A DNA stretch of 15,786 nt from an uncultured Acetatifactor sp. (GCA_910578185.1 CAJTPN010000007.1:558-16343); one strand, 5' to 3'; positions 1 through 7,161 are shown, counted from the first letter of the stretch. The notes: generated by a model not told the origin, from the letters alone. A program made the numbers and translations.

Positions 1-239
1 ATTTTTTCAAGAGCAAGGGCGAGCTGGTCGGGGCAGGATGTGGGCTTGGCGCCGCAGCGGATGCCCTTGAGTCTGGAGATGGCTTCCTCAGGCTTCATTC
101 CCTTTACCAATGCGCTGACTCCCTGGAGGTTTCCGTGGCAGCCGCCGGTAAACTGTACGGAGTCGATATAGCCGTCCTTTAATTGAATGTCGATTTCCTT
201 GGAACAAGTACCCTGTGTCTTGTATTTCAGTGAATCCAT
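1..239 (-). CDS. TSCPD domain-containing protein (3' end cut by window edge)
   Basis: The frame reads from an ATG at 239 down to base 1 without a stop, giving 79 residues. The product begins MDSLKYKTQGTCSKEIDIQL and ends in GIRCGAKPTSCPDQLALAL. The TSCPD tetrapeptide names the family, which is a short (about 80 residues) uncharacterised protein common in clostridia; a TSCPD domain also occurs at the C-terminus of some vitamin B12-dependent ribonucleotide reductases. Four cysteines are visible at about residues 12, 34, 63 and 70, suggesting metal or redox chemistry, but no function is established. An AAGGAG ribosome binding site lies just upstream at about 249-254. By comparison with the usual family length, only a few C-terminal residues should be missing. 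It is transcribed leftward, divergent from the gene at 456. Confidence 0.85.
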   Translation of the reverse strand, partial: MDSLKYKTQGTCSKEIDIQLKDGYIDSVQFTGGCHGNLQGVSALVKGMKPEEAISRLKGIRCGAKPTSCPDQLALALEK

Positions 240-277
240 AGTTTGTTCTCCTTATTGATAAAATAGTGTTATGGTAT

Positions 278-306
278 ATTCTATCAGATTTTGCGCGATT
301 GCGCAA
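278..306 (-). promoter_or_regulatory. Promoter of the TSCPD gene with a palindrome over the -35 box
   Basis: On the minus strand TTGCGC (301-306) and TAGAAT (278-283) are separated by 17 bases, about 40 bases before the ATG. The -35 box lies inside a perfect inverted repeat TTGCGC-N4-GCGCAA (291-306), which could be an operator. The -35 match to consensus is only partial (4 of 6). A second TTGACA lies further upstream on the same strand but has no well-spaced -10 box. Confidence 0.5.
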
Positions 307-363
307 TATACGCATAATTTATTTTATCTTGTCAAAAAAGCAAAAAATTTTACGATGGAAATT

Positions 364-394
364 CCTGTAAAAACAGGCATCTTTCAGTTATACT
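364..394 (+). promoter_or_regulatory. Possible promoter of the 456 gene with inverted repeat
   Basis: A TATACT -10-like box (389-394) lies about 60 bases before the ATG at 456. No good -35 box is present. In its place is a perfect inverted repeat CCTGT-AAAA-ACAGG (364-377), so a regulator binding site is possible. Weak evidence; both motifs are short. Confidence 0.3.
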
Positions 395-455
395 TTAGCT
401 AAAGGATGATTCCCATACATAGCGCTTTTGTGGGAGCTTTGAGAGGAGGTACGAT

Positions 456-1331
456 ATGTTTCGTGTGTTTCAGGAAGAAGGACTGATAACGGCGGGTATG
501 TTCGTTTGCCTGGGGCTGAGTCTTATCCTCCGGGTTTTTTTAGGTATGCTTTATCAAAATATGATAAAGGAAGCCGACAATATGGCTTCCACGGAAAACA
601 GACTGTTAAAACAGTGCAAGACAAAATTTGCCAGCTGCTACCAGATGAGCAACGGAGTTGCCAATATTCCCATTTTTGTGGACAAGTTTCTGAACCGGAT
701 GTCGTTTGGGCATTTATCCTTTGAAACCATATACCATTTGTCCGGCCAACTGATGCTTCTGTCGGTGGTTTTTTCCGGCATTGGCGTTTGTAAGAGTATT
801 ATGGGAGGAAGAACGCTTGGGGATGTACTTCCCTTTTATATTGTAAGTTTCTTCGGATTGTATGTGTTTTTCAGCGTGTCCACAGTGGTGGATATTCGGG
901 GAAAAAAGCGGGTGCTGAAAGTAAATCTGGTGGATTACCTGGAAAATCATCTCTCTCCAAGAATTGACGTGACCAGACAGGATATGGAGATGCTGTATGG
1001 GGACTCTTCCTTTACGGAGAAAAAGGGAGCTTTTGCCCGTATGTCACGGAGTAGGGAGGAGCGCTCCGGGCGCAGGAACGGCAGGGGAAGTCAGGTCAGA
1101 CCGGTTAAGAGGACGTTGGAGCTGATGCCCATCGGCAATCGGATGGCGGTGGGCAGCGAGGAATTTGTACGCGAGGAGCCTCCTGCGCCGATGTATAATC
1201 AGGTACCGCCGGAGCCTGAGATACCAGAGCTTCGCGAAATGCCTCCTGCGCCGGAAATAGATCCGGAGAATTCCGCAGCGGTGACGGAGGAAGAACTGGA
1301 AGCGCTTTTGAAGGAATTTTTGACTATGTGA
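456..1331 (+). CDS. Membrane protein of unknown function with Pro/Glu-rich cytoplasmic tail
   Basis: A 291-residue protein whose start is fixed by GAGGAGGT a few bases before the ATG. I do not recognise a named family. Three hydrophobic stretches stand out at about residues 10-32, 96-116 and 124-145. The first is followed by a 60-residue polar section, and the last two form a hairpin. Everything after about residue 150 is hydrophilic and most likely on one side of the membrane. From about residue 185 it becomes basic (RSREERSGRRNGRGSQ), then acidic and proline-rich with two PPAP motifs (around residues 237 and 262), ending in an acidic amphipathic stretch EEELEALLKEFLTM. That short tail helix after a disordered linker could be a protein-docking motif, which is inference. 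The gene stands alone before pgi, which has its own -10 element. Confidence 0.7.
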   Translation: MFRVFQEEGLITAGMFVCLGLSLILRVFLGMLYQNMIKEADNMASTENRLLKQCKTKFASCYQMSNGVANIPIFVDKFLNRMSFGHLSFETIYHLSGQLMLLSVVFSGIGVCKSIMGGRTLGDVLPFYIVSFFGLYVFFSVSTVVDIRGKKRVLKVNLVDYLENHLSPRIDVTRQDMEMLYGDSSFTEKKGAFARMSRSREERSGRRNGRGSQVRPVKRTLELMPIGNRMAVGSEEFVREEPPAPMYNQVPPEPEIPELREMPPAPEIDPENSAAVTEEELEALLKEFLTM

Positions 1332-1464
1332 TTGAGGAGAGCGGGAAGCGGCGATGGTGTAGCCATTGCCTGAATGGCACAGTTTAGACAGGCCATTGAA
1401 ACGATATTTTGGCAATTTCTCCTTGGTTTTGCTTGAATTTGCCTGGTAACTTTGTTAAACTTAA

Positions 1465-1519
1465 TATAATAAGGAAAAGGGGTGGCATCTAAGGCCCCGT
1501 AAAATCACTAGGAGGACAA
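1465..1519 (+). promoter_or_regulatory. pgi -10 box and ribosome binding site
   Basis: A perfect TATAAT (1465-1470) lies 51 bases before the pgi ATG, and an AGGAGG ribosome binding site lies at 1511-1516. No consensus -35 box is found at 16-18 bases; the nearest TTG-containing hexamer is 20 bases away. The leader can form a short GGGG/CCCC hairpin (1479-1498) of unknown relevance. Confidence 0.5.
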
Positions 1520-1521
1520 AT

Positions 1522-2874
1522 ATGAGCAAGCAGGTAACATTTGATTATTCCAAGGCAGGTACTTTTATTTCCCAGGAAGAAGTGGGCTATATGAAAAAGC
1601 TGGCACTGGATGCCAGGGATGTGCTGGTGTCCAAATCCGGAGCCGGAAATGATTTCCTTGGCTGGGTTGATCTTCCCGTGGACTACGACAAGGAAGAGTT
1701 TGCCCGGATTAAAAAGGCAGCCGAGAAGATCCAGAAGGATTCCGAGGTTCTGCTGGTAATCGGTATCGGCGGCTCTTATCTGGGAGCAAGAGCGGCCATC
1801 GAGTTCCTGGGCCACAGTTTTTACAATGTATTGGACAAGAACAGCAGAAAGACGCCTGAGATATACTTCTGCGGTAATTCCATCAGCTCCACGTATCTTA
1901 AGCACTTGATGGATGTGGTGGGAGATCGGGACTTCTCCGTGAACATGATTTCCAAGTCAGGTACTACCACAGAACCTGCCATTGCGTTCAGAGTGTTTAA
2001 GGAACTTTTAGAGAAAAAATATGGCAAGGAAGGCGCGGCACAGAGGATTTATGCCACCACCGATAAGGCGAGAGGAAGTTTAAAGCACCTGGCGGACGAG
2101 GAGGGATATGAAACCTTTGTGGTACCGGACGATGTGGGCGGACGCTTCTCCGTACTGACAGCAGTGGGACTTCTGCCGATTGCAGTCAGCGGCGCCGATA
2201 TAGACAAGCTGATGGAAGGGGCAGCCAGCGGAAGAGCACGGGCCCTGAATAATGATTTTGAAAGCAATGACGCTCTTCAGTATGCGGCACTGCGAAATAT
2301 CCTGCTGCGTAAGGGTAAGAGTGTGGAGATACTTGCAAATTACGAGCCGGCAGTGCACTATGTTTCCGAGTGGTGGAAGCAGTTATACGGTGAAAGCGAG
2401 GGTAAGGACCAAAAGGGATTGTTCCCCGCAAGTGTGGATTTGACCACGGATTTGCATTCCATGGGGCAGTTTATCCAGGACGGCGCGCGAATCATGTTTG
2501 AGACGGTGATTAATGTGGAGACGTCCAGGGAAGAGCTTATTATCGGTGAAGAACCGGTGGATTTGGACGGCTTGAACTATCTGGCGGGCAAGACGGTAGA
2601 TTTCGTGAACAAGAGCGCCATGAACGGCACAATCCTTGCGCATACAGACGGACAGGTACCAAACTTCATGGTTAACGTACCGGAAGTCAATGAGTTCTAT
2701 CTGGGTGAGCTGTTTTACTTCTTTGAGTTTGCATGCGGAGTCAGCGGATATCTGCTGGGTGTAAATCCGTTTAATCAGCCAGGTGTGGAGAGCTATAAGA
2801 AAAACATGTTTGCATTGCTTGGAAAACCTGGATATGAGGCACAGAGAGAGGAACTGTTGGCGCGGTTGAACTAA
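1522..2874 (+). CDS. pgi: Glucose-6-phosphate isomerase
   Basis: This 450-residue cytoplasmic enzyme interconverts glucose 6-phosphate and fructose 6-phosphate in glycolysis and gluconeogenesis. The length is normal for the short bacterial PGI type. Two SIS sugar-isomerase domains are seen: the first carries VIGIGGSYLGARA (about residues 79-91) and the phosphate-binding SKSGTTTEP (144-152). The PGI signature GGRFSVLTAVGLLP is at 206-219, the catalytic-Glu region GESEGK at 290-295, LHSMGQ at 311-316, and the C-terminal signature GVNPFNQPGVESYKK at 413-427 includes the conserved lysine. The start is secured by AGGAGG eight nucleotides upstream. It appears monocistronic, with a strong terminator at 3114-3150. 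An inverted-repeat element lies between the stop codon and that terminator. Confidence 0.97.
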   Translation: MSKQVTFDYSKAGTFISQEEVGYMKKLALDARDVLVSKSGAGNDFLGWVDLPVDYDKEEFARIKKAAEKIQKDSEVLLVIGIGGSYLGARAAIEFLGHSFYNVLDKNSRKTPEIYFCGNSISSTYLKHLMDVVGDRDFSVNMISKSGTTTEPAIAFRVFKELLEKKYGKEGAAQRIYATTDKARGSLKHLADEEGYETFVVPDDVGGRFSVLTAVGLLPIAVSGADIDKLMEGAASGRARALNNDFESNDALQYAALRNILLRKGKSVEILANYEPAVHYVSEWWKQLYGESEGKDQKGLFPASVDLTTDLHSMGQFIQDGARIMFETVINVETSREELIIGEEPVDLDGLNYLAGKTVDFVNKSAMNGTILAHTDGQVPNFMVNVPEVNEFYLGELFYFFEFACGVSGYLLGVNPFNQPGVESYKKNMFALLGKPGYEAQREELLARLN

Positions 2875-2901
2875 TGTGAGAACTCATTTCTCATTCGTGA
2901 A

Positions 2902-3065
2902 CTGACACATTTACTTTCAACTAAATGACGCAGAATGGATTTTCTGTCTGCAAGGCGGCGGAGGGAGGCGATGCGGCGGCATCGTTGCCCGACAACAACA
3001 AAGAGTTAAAACTCTTGGCAGACGGAAATTCAGGCAAGTTACTTGGCGAAATGTAAATGTGTCAG
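2902..3065. repeat. MITE-like element with 13-bp perfect terminal inverted repeats
   Basis: The ends CTGACACATTTAC (2902-2914) and GTAAATGTGTCAG (3053-3065) are exact reverse complements. The inverted symmetry continues imperfectly inward, with TTTCTGTCTGCAAG on the left matching the complement of CTTGGCAGACGGAAA on the right. Inside are two local hairpins: CGATGC-N4-GCATCG and AGAGTT-AA-AACTCT. No open reading frame of note is present. The whole 164 bp could fold as one long branched cruciform or RNA. This matches a miniature inverted-repeat transposable element or a large REP-like repeat. No target-site duplication is obvious at the flanks. Confidence 0.7.
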
Positions 3066-3113
3066 CACACCAGGGCGCCGGGCATCATCCTGTTATGGTT
3101 GAGATCAGGTGTG

Positions 3114-3150
3114 GAAAGCCTGCGGAAGAATAAGCCGCAGGCTTTCGTTT
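3114..3150 (+). terminator. Rho-independent terminator of pgi
   Basis: A 12-bp perfect stem GAAAGCCTGCGG / CCGCAGGCTTTC with a 9-base loop is followed by GTTT. The T-run is short, but the stem is very strong and correctly placed between convergently spaced transcription units. Confidence 0.85.
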
Positions 3151-3345
3151 ATGTGATTTTTTGACCATGGGGTTTGGGAAGCGTGAGGCCTAACACCTTG
3201 TGAAATGCAAATCCCAATTTAGCAGGTGCAGTGAACTGTGTTGATTTAGCCGGAGAGGCCATAAAGTAGAATGAGATCGGGAGAGTGAGTGGATTTAGAT
3301 AGGTTCGGCGCATGGCTTAAGAGCAGAAGTTACATGGAGGTCAGG
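3151..3345. other. Intergenic stretch without recognisable gene
   Basis: Between the pgi terminator and the next start I see no ORF with coding character, no hairpin with T-run and no convincing promoter. TTGATT at 3241 has only poorly spaced -10 candidates (TAAAGT, TAGAAT) downstream. Confidence 0.4.
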
Positions 3346-4308
3346 ATGAAAATTGTTATTTTGGAGAGAAACAGTGTAGGCACGGATATTTCGGTGGATT
3401 GCTTTGAGGAATTTGGAGAGGTAACGGCATATCGCAATACCGTTTCCGCAGAGGAAGTAGGAGAACGGGTGAAGGATGCGGATATTGTCATTACCAATAA
3501 ATCACCCATGTGTGAGGCATCCCTGAAGGATGCGCCCAATGTAAAGCTGATCTGCGAGTTTGCAACAGGCTACGACAACTGTGATATTGCATACTGCAAT
3601 TCCAGAGGGATAAAAATTGCCAACGCCAGGGATTACTGTACGGGGATGGTGGCACAGCATACGTTTACCATGGCACTTGCATTGAATCAAAAACTGTTTC
3701 ATTATGACACATATGTCAAGTCCGGGGCTTACAGCGCCCAGGACCGTTTTTCCAACTTTGATGTACCGTTTTATGAACTGGAGGGTAAGACCTGGGGAAT
3801 TGCAGGCATGGGAAACATTGGCAGCAGGGTGGCAAAGATTGCGCAGGCATTTGGGTGCAGAGTTATTTTTCACTCTGTTACCGGAAGAAGTACATGCACC
3901 GCATATCCGCAGGTGGATAAGGATACACTTCTTGTGGAAAGTGATTTTCTATCCCTACATTGTCCCTTAAGCAATTTATCGCTGAATTTTATAGATAAAA
4001 ACGAATTGAAACAGATGAAAAATACAGCTATTTTGTTGAATGTTGCCAGGGGAGCGGTGGTCAATCATATGGCTTTGTATGAGGCGCTTGTCTCCGGGGA
4101 GATCGGTGCTGCAGGATTGGATGTGTTGGAGACGGAACCGTTAGATAGAAATCATCCGTTGGCGGTATTAAAGGACAGCAACCGTCTGCTGATCACGCCC
4201 CATCTGGCCTGGGCCAGCGTGGAGGCAAGAAAGCGCTGCGTGCAGGAAGCCTATGAAAATATCGCGGCATTCCTGCGTGGGGAGAGCAGAAATGTGGTAA
4301 ATTCTTGA
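3346..4308 (+). CDS. D-isomer-specific 2-hydroxyacid dehydrogenase (hydroxypyruvate/D-lactate dehydrogenase type)
   Basis: A 320-residue NAD(P)-dependent oxidoreductase that should reduce a 2-keto acid to the D-2-hydroxy acid. The Rossmann nucleotide-binding loop GMGNIG is at residues 154-159. The catalytic triad is complete: Arg235 in NVARGAVV, Glu264 in LETEP and His286 in TPHLAWAS. The HLAWAS form is common in hydroxypyruvate reductase and glycerate dehydrogenase-like members, but the substrate cannot be fixed from sequence. The frame opens at a GTG at 3289, but the ATG at 3346 is preferred because GGAGG lies five bases before it, the protein then starts directly with the first beta strand (MKIVILERN), and the length fits the family. 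No partner gene for a pathway is adjacent. Confidence 0.9.
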   Translation: MKIVILERNSVGTDISVDCFEEFGEVTAYRNTVSAEEVGERVKDADIVITNKSPMCEASLKDAPNVKLICEFATGYDNCDIAYCNSRGIKIANARDYCTGMVAQHTFTMALALNQKLFHYDTYVKSGAYSAQDRFSNFDVPFYELEGKTWGIAGMGNIGSRVAKIAQAFGCRVIFHSVTGRSTCTAYPQVDKDTLLVESDFLSLHCPLSNLSLNFIDKNELKQMKNTAILLNVARGAVVNHMALYEALVSGEIGAAGLDVLETEPLDRNHPLAVLKDSNRLLITPHLAWASVEARKRCVQEAYENIAAFLRGESRNVVNS

Positions 4309-4481
4309 CAAGGTGCGGAATTTGTAGTAACTTGTTTAGAGATCATTAGAAACATTGATCATGGCATAGAAAGTATCTTCATAGGACAGCAATGAGAACA
4401 GATCAGGAAGTACTTTCGGAAGACGGCAACCGGACCCCTGGTGGGAGATAACCGGAGACAAGAAAGATAAAAGCGGAGAAA

Positions 4482-4955
4482 ATGATGATGGAAAAGCTCA
4501 TGGCGTTATATAGGAAATATGAGGAGATCATAGTATATCTGATTGTGGGGGTGTTGAACACATTGGTGTCCTGGGGCGCCTGGTTTCTGCTGGCATACAC
4601 GATTATGGACGCGCAGGTGGTATGGCAGAATGTGTTTTTAAGTATTGTTTCATGGGTGGTGGGAGTGGTCTTCGGCTATTTCATGAACCGGAAGTATGTC
4701 TTTAAGAGTACGGAGTCCAACATGAGGAAGGAGTTTCTGCAGTTTGCCGGCGGCAGGGTTTCCACCTGGGTATTGGATGCGGTGATGATGGTTCTGCTGG
4801 TTAACATTCTGCATGTAAATGAAGGGTTTTCCAAGATCTTTGTGGCAGTATTGGTGATGATAGGCAATTATCTCATCAGCAAGCTGTTTGTGTTTAAAAA
4901 GGATGCACAGAAGCTTGAGGCAGGAGAAGAAGTGGAGACAGAAGAAAGAGGCTGA
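4482..4955 (+). CDS. GtrA family membrane protein
   Basis: A 157-residue integral membrane protein with four predicted segments at about residues 17-40, 46-66, 88-110 and 114-134. The family hallmarks are present: VGVLNTLVSWGAWFLL in the first segment, GYFMNRKYVFKS after the second, and NYLISKLFVFKK after the fourth. GtrA-like proteins are thought to act in polysaccharide and teichoic-acid assembly, probably moving polyprenyl-linked sugars across the membrane; the partner glycosyltransferase usually seen beside them is absent here. Three ATG codons stand in a row (4482, 4485, 4488). GGAG at 4475-4478 is too close to the first, so 4485 or 4488 is more likely the real start. The C-terminal 20 residues are a charged cytoplasmic tail. 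Confidence 0.85.
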   Translation: MMMEKLMALYRKYEEIIVYLIVGVLNTLVSWGAWFLLAYTIMDAQVVWQNVFLSIVSWVVGVVFGYFMNRKYVFKSTESNMRKEFLQFAGGRVSTWVLDAVMMVLLVNILHVNEGFSKIFVAVLVMIGNYLISKLFVFKKDAQKLEAGEEVETEERG

Positions 4956-4959
4956 AGGG

Positions 4960-4984
4960 CTTGAAAGGCTGTTCTCGTTTCAAG
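4960..4984 (+). other. Hairpin after the GtrA gene
   Basis: A perfect 7-bp stem CTTGAAA / TTTCAAG with an 11-base loop begins five bases after the GtrA stop codon. No T-run follows, so it is at best a weak terminator or mRNA 3' end stabiliser. Confidence 0.3.
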
Positions 4985-5050
4985 GATGATAGGCGGTAAG
5001 ATAGCACTGGAAGGCTGAAACTCATCAAATTACAATCGGCAGTTGTAGAG

Positions 5051-5491
5051 ATGAGAATGGATAATATAAGAATGGAAACAAATAGACTTATATTGAGAAG
5101 ATTTGAAGAAAACGATATGGAAGCAGATGATTACCCTATCGGGTATGTACACGCGGAAGATGATGACAGTCATGATTTTGGGTATGCGCTCCGCAAGGAA
5201 TACTGGCATCAAGGAATTGTCAGTGAGGCAAGTAACGCTGTTATCGAATTACTAAAAGAAGAAGGGATTCCTTATATTACGGCGACACATGACAAAAACA
5301 ATCCCAGAAGCGGGGCTGTTATGAAACGAATCGGCATGAAATATTGTTATTCTTATAAAGAACAGTGGCAGCCCAAGAACTTTCCGGTGGTATTCCGAAT
5401 GTATCAGTTAAACTTTGACGGACAAAAAAATAGAGTATATCAAAAATACTGGAACCTATATGATGAACATTTCATTGAATCAGAGATATAA
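5051..5491 (+). pseudogene. GNAT-family N-acetyltransferase with internal deletion
   Basis: The 146-residue product starts like a RimJ/RimL-type GNAT enzyme (METNRLILRRFEENDMEA) and then jumps directly into the middle of the fold (YPIGYVHAEDDD...GYALRKEYWHQGIVSEA). The stretch that normally separates these parts, roughly 50-60 residues holding the first helices and strand 2-3, is missing. The acetyl-CoA-binding region around YWHQGIVSEA and the NNPRSGAVMKRIGMKY motif of motif A/B remain. The frame is kept through the junction near 5122-5135, so a protein could be made, but it would lack part of the core sheet. The ribosome binding site is weak. The gene is more AT-rich than its neighbours, suggesting acquisition and decay. 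I infer a non-functional remnant. Confidence 0.7.
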
Positions 5492-5536
5492 CTGCCAATT
5501 TATCGGGGAGCTCTGATCACAAAATATCCAAAAGCT

Positions 5537-5567
5537 GGGGCGGCATTTTTCACAGTGCCGCCCTTTT
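5537..5567 (+). terminator. Rho-independent terminator, probably bidirectional
   Basis: GGGCGGCA / TGCCGCCC forms an 8-bp GC-rich stem with a 10-base loop followed by TTTT. It ends plus-strand transcription after the acetyltransferase remnant. On the minus strand it lies beyond mtnN and could also stop that transcript. Confidence 0.8.
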
Positions 5568-5572
5568 CATGC

Positions 5573-5601
5573 CCAGGGGCGTCCTTGCTGATTGCCCCTG
5601 G
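5573..5601 (-). terminator. Hairpin after mtnN, possible terminator
   Basis: CCAGGGGC / GCCCCTGG is an 8-bp perfect stem with a 13-base loop, located 37 bases past the mtnN stop on the minus strand. No clear T-run follows in either direction, so it may act together with the adjacent hairpin at 5537-5567. Confidence 0.4.
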
Positions 5602-5637
5602 CAATTATATTATGTCCGTTAATTTAGATGAAACAAG

Positions 5638-6336
5638 TTAAATATTTTTAATCATCGCTTTCACCAAAGCGGCAGAATGTTTTGCGGCATCCGCTTCAAA
5701 GGTGGGGTAATCCATCTCTGCGCTGTCGTCGGCCTTGTCGGAGATAGCGCGGATGATCACAAAAGGAATTTGGTTCAGATATGCGCCATGGGCGATGGAA
5801 GCACCCTCCATTTCTGCACAGTCACCCTGAAAGCCGGAAATCAGGCCTTCCTTTACGGCCTTGTCGGAAATAAACTGATCGCCGCTGACCACTCTGCCGA
5901 CACATACATTGATATCCGGGTTGACCTTTTTACAGGTATCCTCTGCCAGCTTAACCAGCCGGTCATCAGCGGGAAATTCCCGACATCCCATCTGGGGCAC
6001 TTCCCCGGCTTGATAGCCAAAGATCGTTACGTTCATATCATGATGAAGAGCGTCCTTTGAGATCAGGATATCGCCGATATCCAGTTTGGCATTCAGAGAT
6101 CCCGCCACACCAGTGTTAATCACATGGGTTACCTCAAATAAATCTGCCAGAATCTGCAGACATAAAGCGGCGTTTACCTTTCCGATGCCGCAGCGTACCA
6201 CCACCACGGAAGCGTCGTTCAGCGTGCCTTCGTGGAATTCCATGCCCGCCCTTGTGACAATGTTAGAAACGGTCATTTCGGATTTCAGCTGTTCCACTTC
6301 CAATTCCATAGCGCCTATAATACCAATTTTACTCAT
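5638..6336 (-). CDS. mtnN: 5'-methylthioadenosine/S-adenosylhomocysteine nucleosidase
   Basis: This 232-residue cytoplasmic enzyme hydrolyses adenine from S-adenosylhomocysteine and methylthioadenosine. With LuxS, encoded just upstream, it recycles the methyltransferase by-product SAH: it makes S-ribosylhomocysteine, the LuxS substrate. Conserved residues are visible: the N-terminal GIIGAMELEV with Glu11, the substrate-binding CAEMEGAS with Glu177, and the catalytic Asp200 in RAISDKADD. Length and architecture are normal for the family (also called Pfs). AAAGGAA just before the ATG serves as ribosome binding site. It lies 143 bases downstream of luxS in the same direction, with no terminator between them, so co-transcription from the luxS promoter is likely. 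Confidence 0.96.
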   Translation of the reverse strand: MSKIGIIGAMELEVEQLKSEMTVSNIVTRAGMEFHEGTLNDASVVVVRCGIGKVNAALCLQILADLFEVTHVINTGVAGSLNAKLDIGDILISKDALHHDMNVTIFGYQAGEVPQMGCREFPADDRLVKLAEDTCKKVNPDINVCVGRVVSGDQFISDKAVKEGLISGFQGDCAEMEGASIAHGAYLNQIPFVIIRAISDKADDSAEMDYPTFEADAAKHSAALVKAMIKNI

Positions 6337-6479
6337 ATATCATTCCTTTCCCGGCGCTTCCAGGACGCCGTATCCAATTTGTATTTATAAAATGGCTAAC
6401 AGGAAACTCCCCTATATGGGACTGCGCGGCGTTCGTAAATATGCGCATTCATTTCAGGTTTGGGTAGTTGTCCGAATTG

Positions 6480-6962
6480 TTACGATTCCGGATAAACCAA
6501 GCGGCTGTCGTCTATTTGATAGAGCACATTTTCCAAGTATTTCTTTGCCAGATAGTTTGCCATGGACAGATTCATGTCCAGATAATTGCCGCAGTCCCTG
6601 GGGGAAGCGCCGGGAACCTCGTCCCGGTAGTCTCTGATAAATTCGTATAATTGGATCATAAGGGGGATGATATCTCTGGAAGCATAATCTCCGGCAAGCA
6701 GCAGGTAAAAGCCAGTGCGGCAACCCATTGGCCCGAAATAGATGGTTTTTTCTCTGTAATCCGGATGATTGCGCAGAAAGGTGGCGGCCAGATGCTCAAT
6801 GGTGTGTACTTCCGCAGTGTTCATGACAGGCTCCTCATTGGGGCTTGTCATGCGCAGGTCAAAGGTAGTGATGATCTCCGCGCCAATGTGATCCTTGCGG
6901 GATACATATACCCCGGGCTGCAGTTTAATGTGGTCTATGGTAAAGCTAGTGATTTTTTCCAT
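6480..6962 (-). CDS. luxS: S-ribosylhomocysteine lyase LuxS
   Basis: A 160-residue metalloenzyme that splits S-ribosylhomocysteine into homocysteine and 4,5-dihydroxy-2,3-pentanedione, the precursor of autoinducer-2. The metal ligands are present: His53 and His57 in HTIEH, and Cys124 in PRDCGNYLDM. The catalytic Glu56 (inside the same HTIEH motif) and Cys81 in MGCRTGFY are also intact. The length is standard. AAAGGAAA lies eight bases before the ATG. Transcription should start at about 7162 from a near-consensus promoter, leaving a leader of about 200 nt with strong predicted structure. Downstream is mtnN, completing the SAH-recycling pair. Confidence 0.97.
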   Translation of the reverse strand: MEKITSFTIDHIKLQPGVYVSRKDHIGAEIITTFDLRMTSPNEEPVMNTAEVHTIEHLAATFLRNHPDYREKTIYFGPMGCRTGFYLLLAGDYASRDIIPLMIQLYEFIRDYRDEVPGASPRDCGNYLDMNLSMANYLAKKYLENVLYQIDDSRLVYPES

Positions 6963-7007
6963 GTTTCGATTTCCTTTCTGTGAGTTTGTGATGCCATATT
7001 AGATTTA

Positions 7008-7161
7008 TTCCGCCTGTAAATAGTCATAGAGTGTAAGGCATACTTTCCGTTCTAAAACATGTCCTCTGTCTTAGGGCAGCTACCGCAGGGGACATTGTTT
7101 CATAGCGTGCATAAAAAGGATACAGGCGGAACTGTGAATGGAATAATGTGATAAAATTCAC
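7008..7161 (-). ncRNA. Structured 5' leader of luxS-mtnN, candidate cis-regulatory RNA
   Basis: On the minus strand, reading from the expected start near 7162, a 5' hairpin GTGAAT-N16-ATTCAC (7134-7161) is followed by a 124-nt domain. That domain is closed by an 11-bp perfect stem, TTCCGCCTGTA (7121-7131) with TACAGGCGGAA (7008-7018). Inside, AAAC plus ATGTCC pairs with GGACAT plus GTTT (7055-7064 with 7090-7100, one bulged base), capped by a loop holding a small GCGG-TAG-CTGC hairpin. The closing stem ends about 45 bases before the luxS start. I see none of the hallmark sequences of S-box or T-box leaders. The class is unknown to me; a 6S-like RNA is a weak alternative. Confidence 0.5.

Noticed and set aside
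1369..1385. Hairpin GCCAT-N7-ATGGC after the 456 gene as a terminator
   Set aside because: The stem is only 5 bp and no T-run follows.
3289..3345. GTG start extending the hydroxyacid dehydrogenase by 19 residues
   Set aside because: The ATG at 3346 has GGAGG at proper spacing and begins exactly at the family's first beta strand; the extension has no family similarity.
5677..6060. Plus-strand ORF opposite mtnN
   Set aside because: It is antisense to a clear nucleosidase gene and has no ribosome binding site or recognisable motif.
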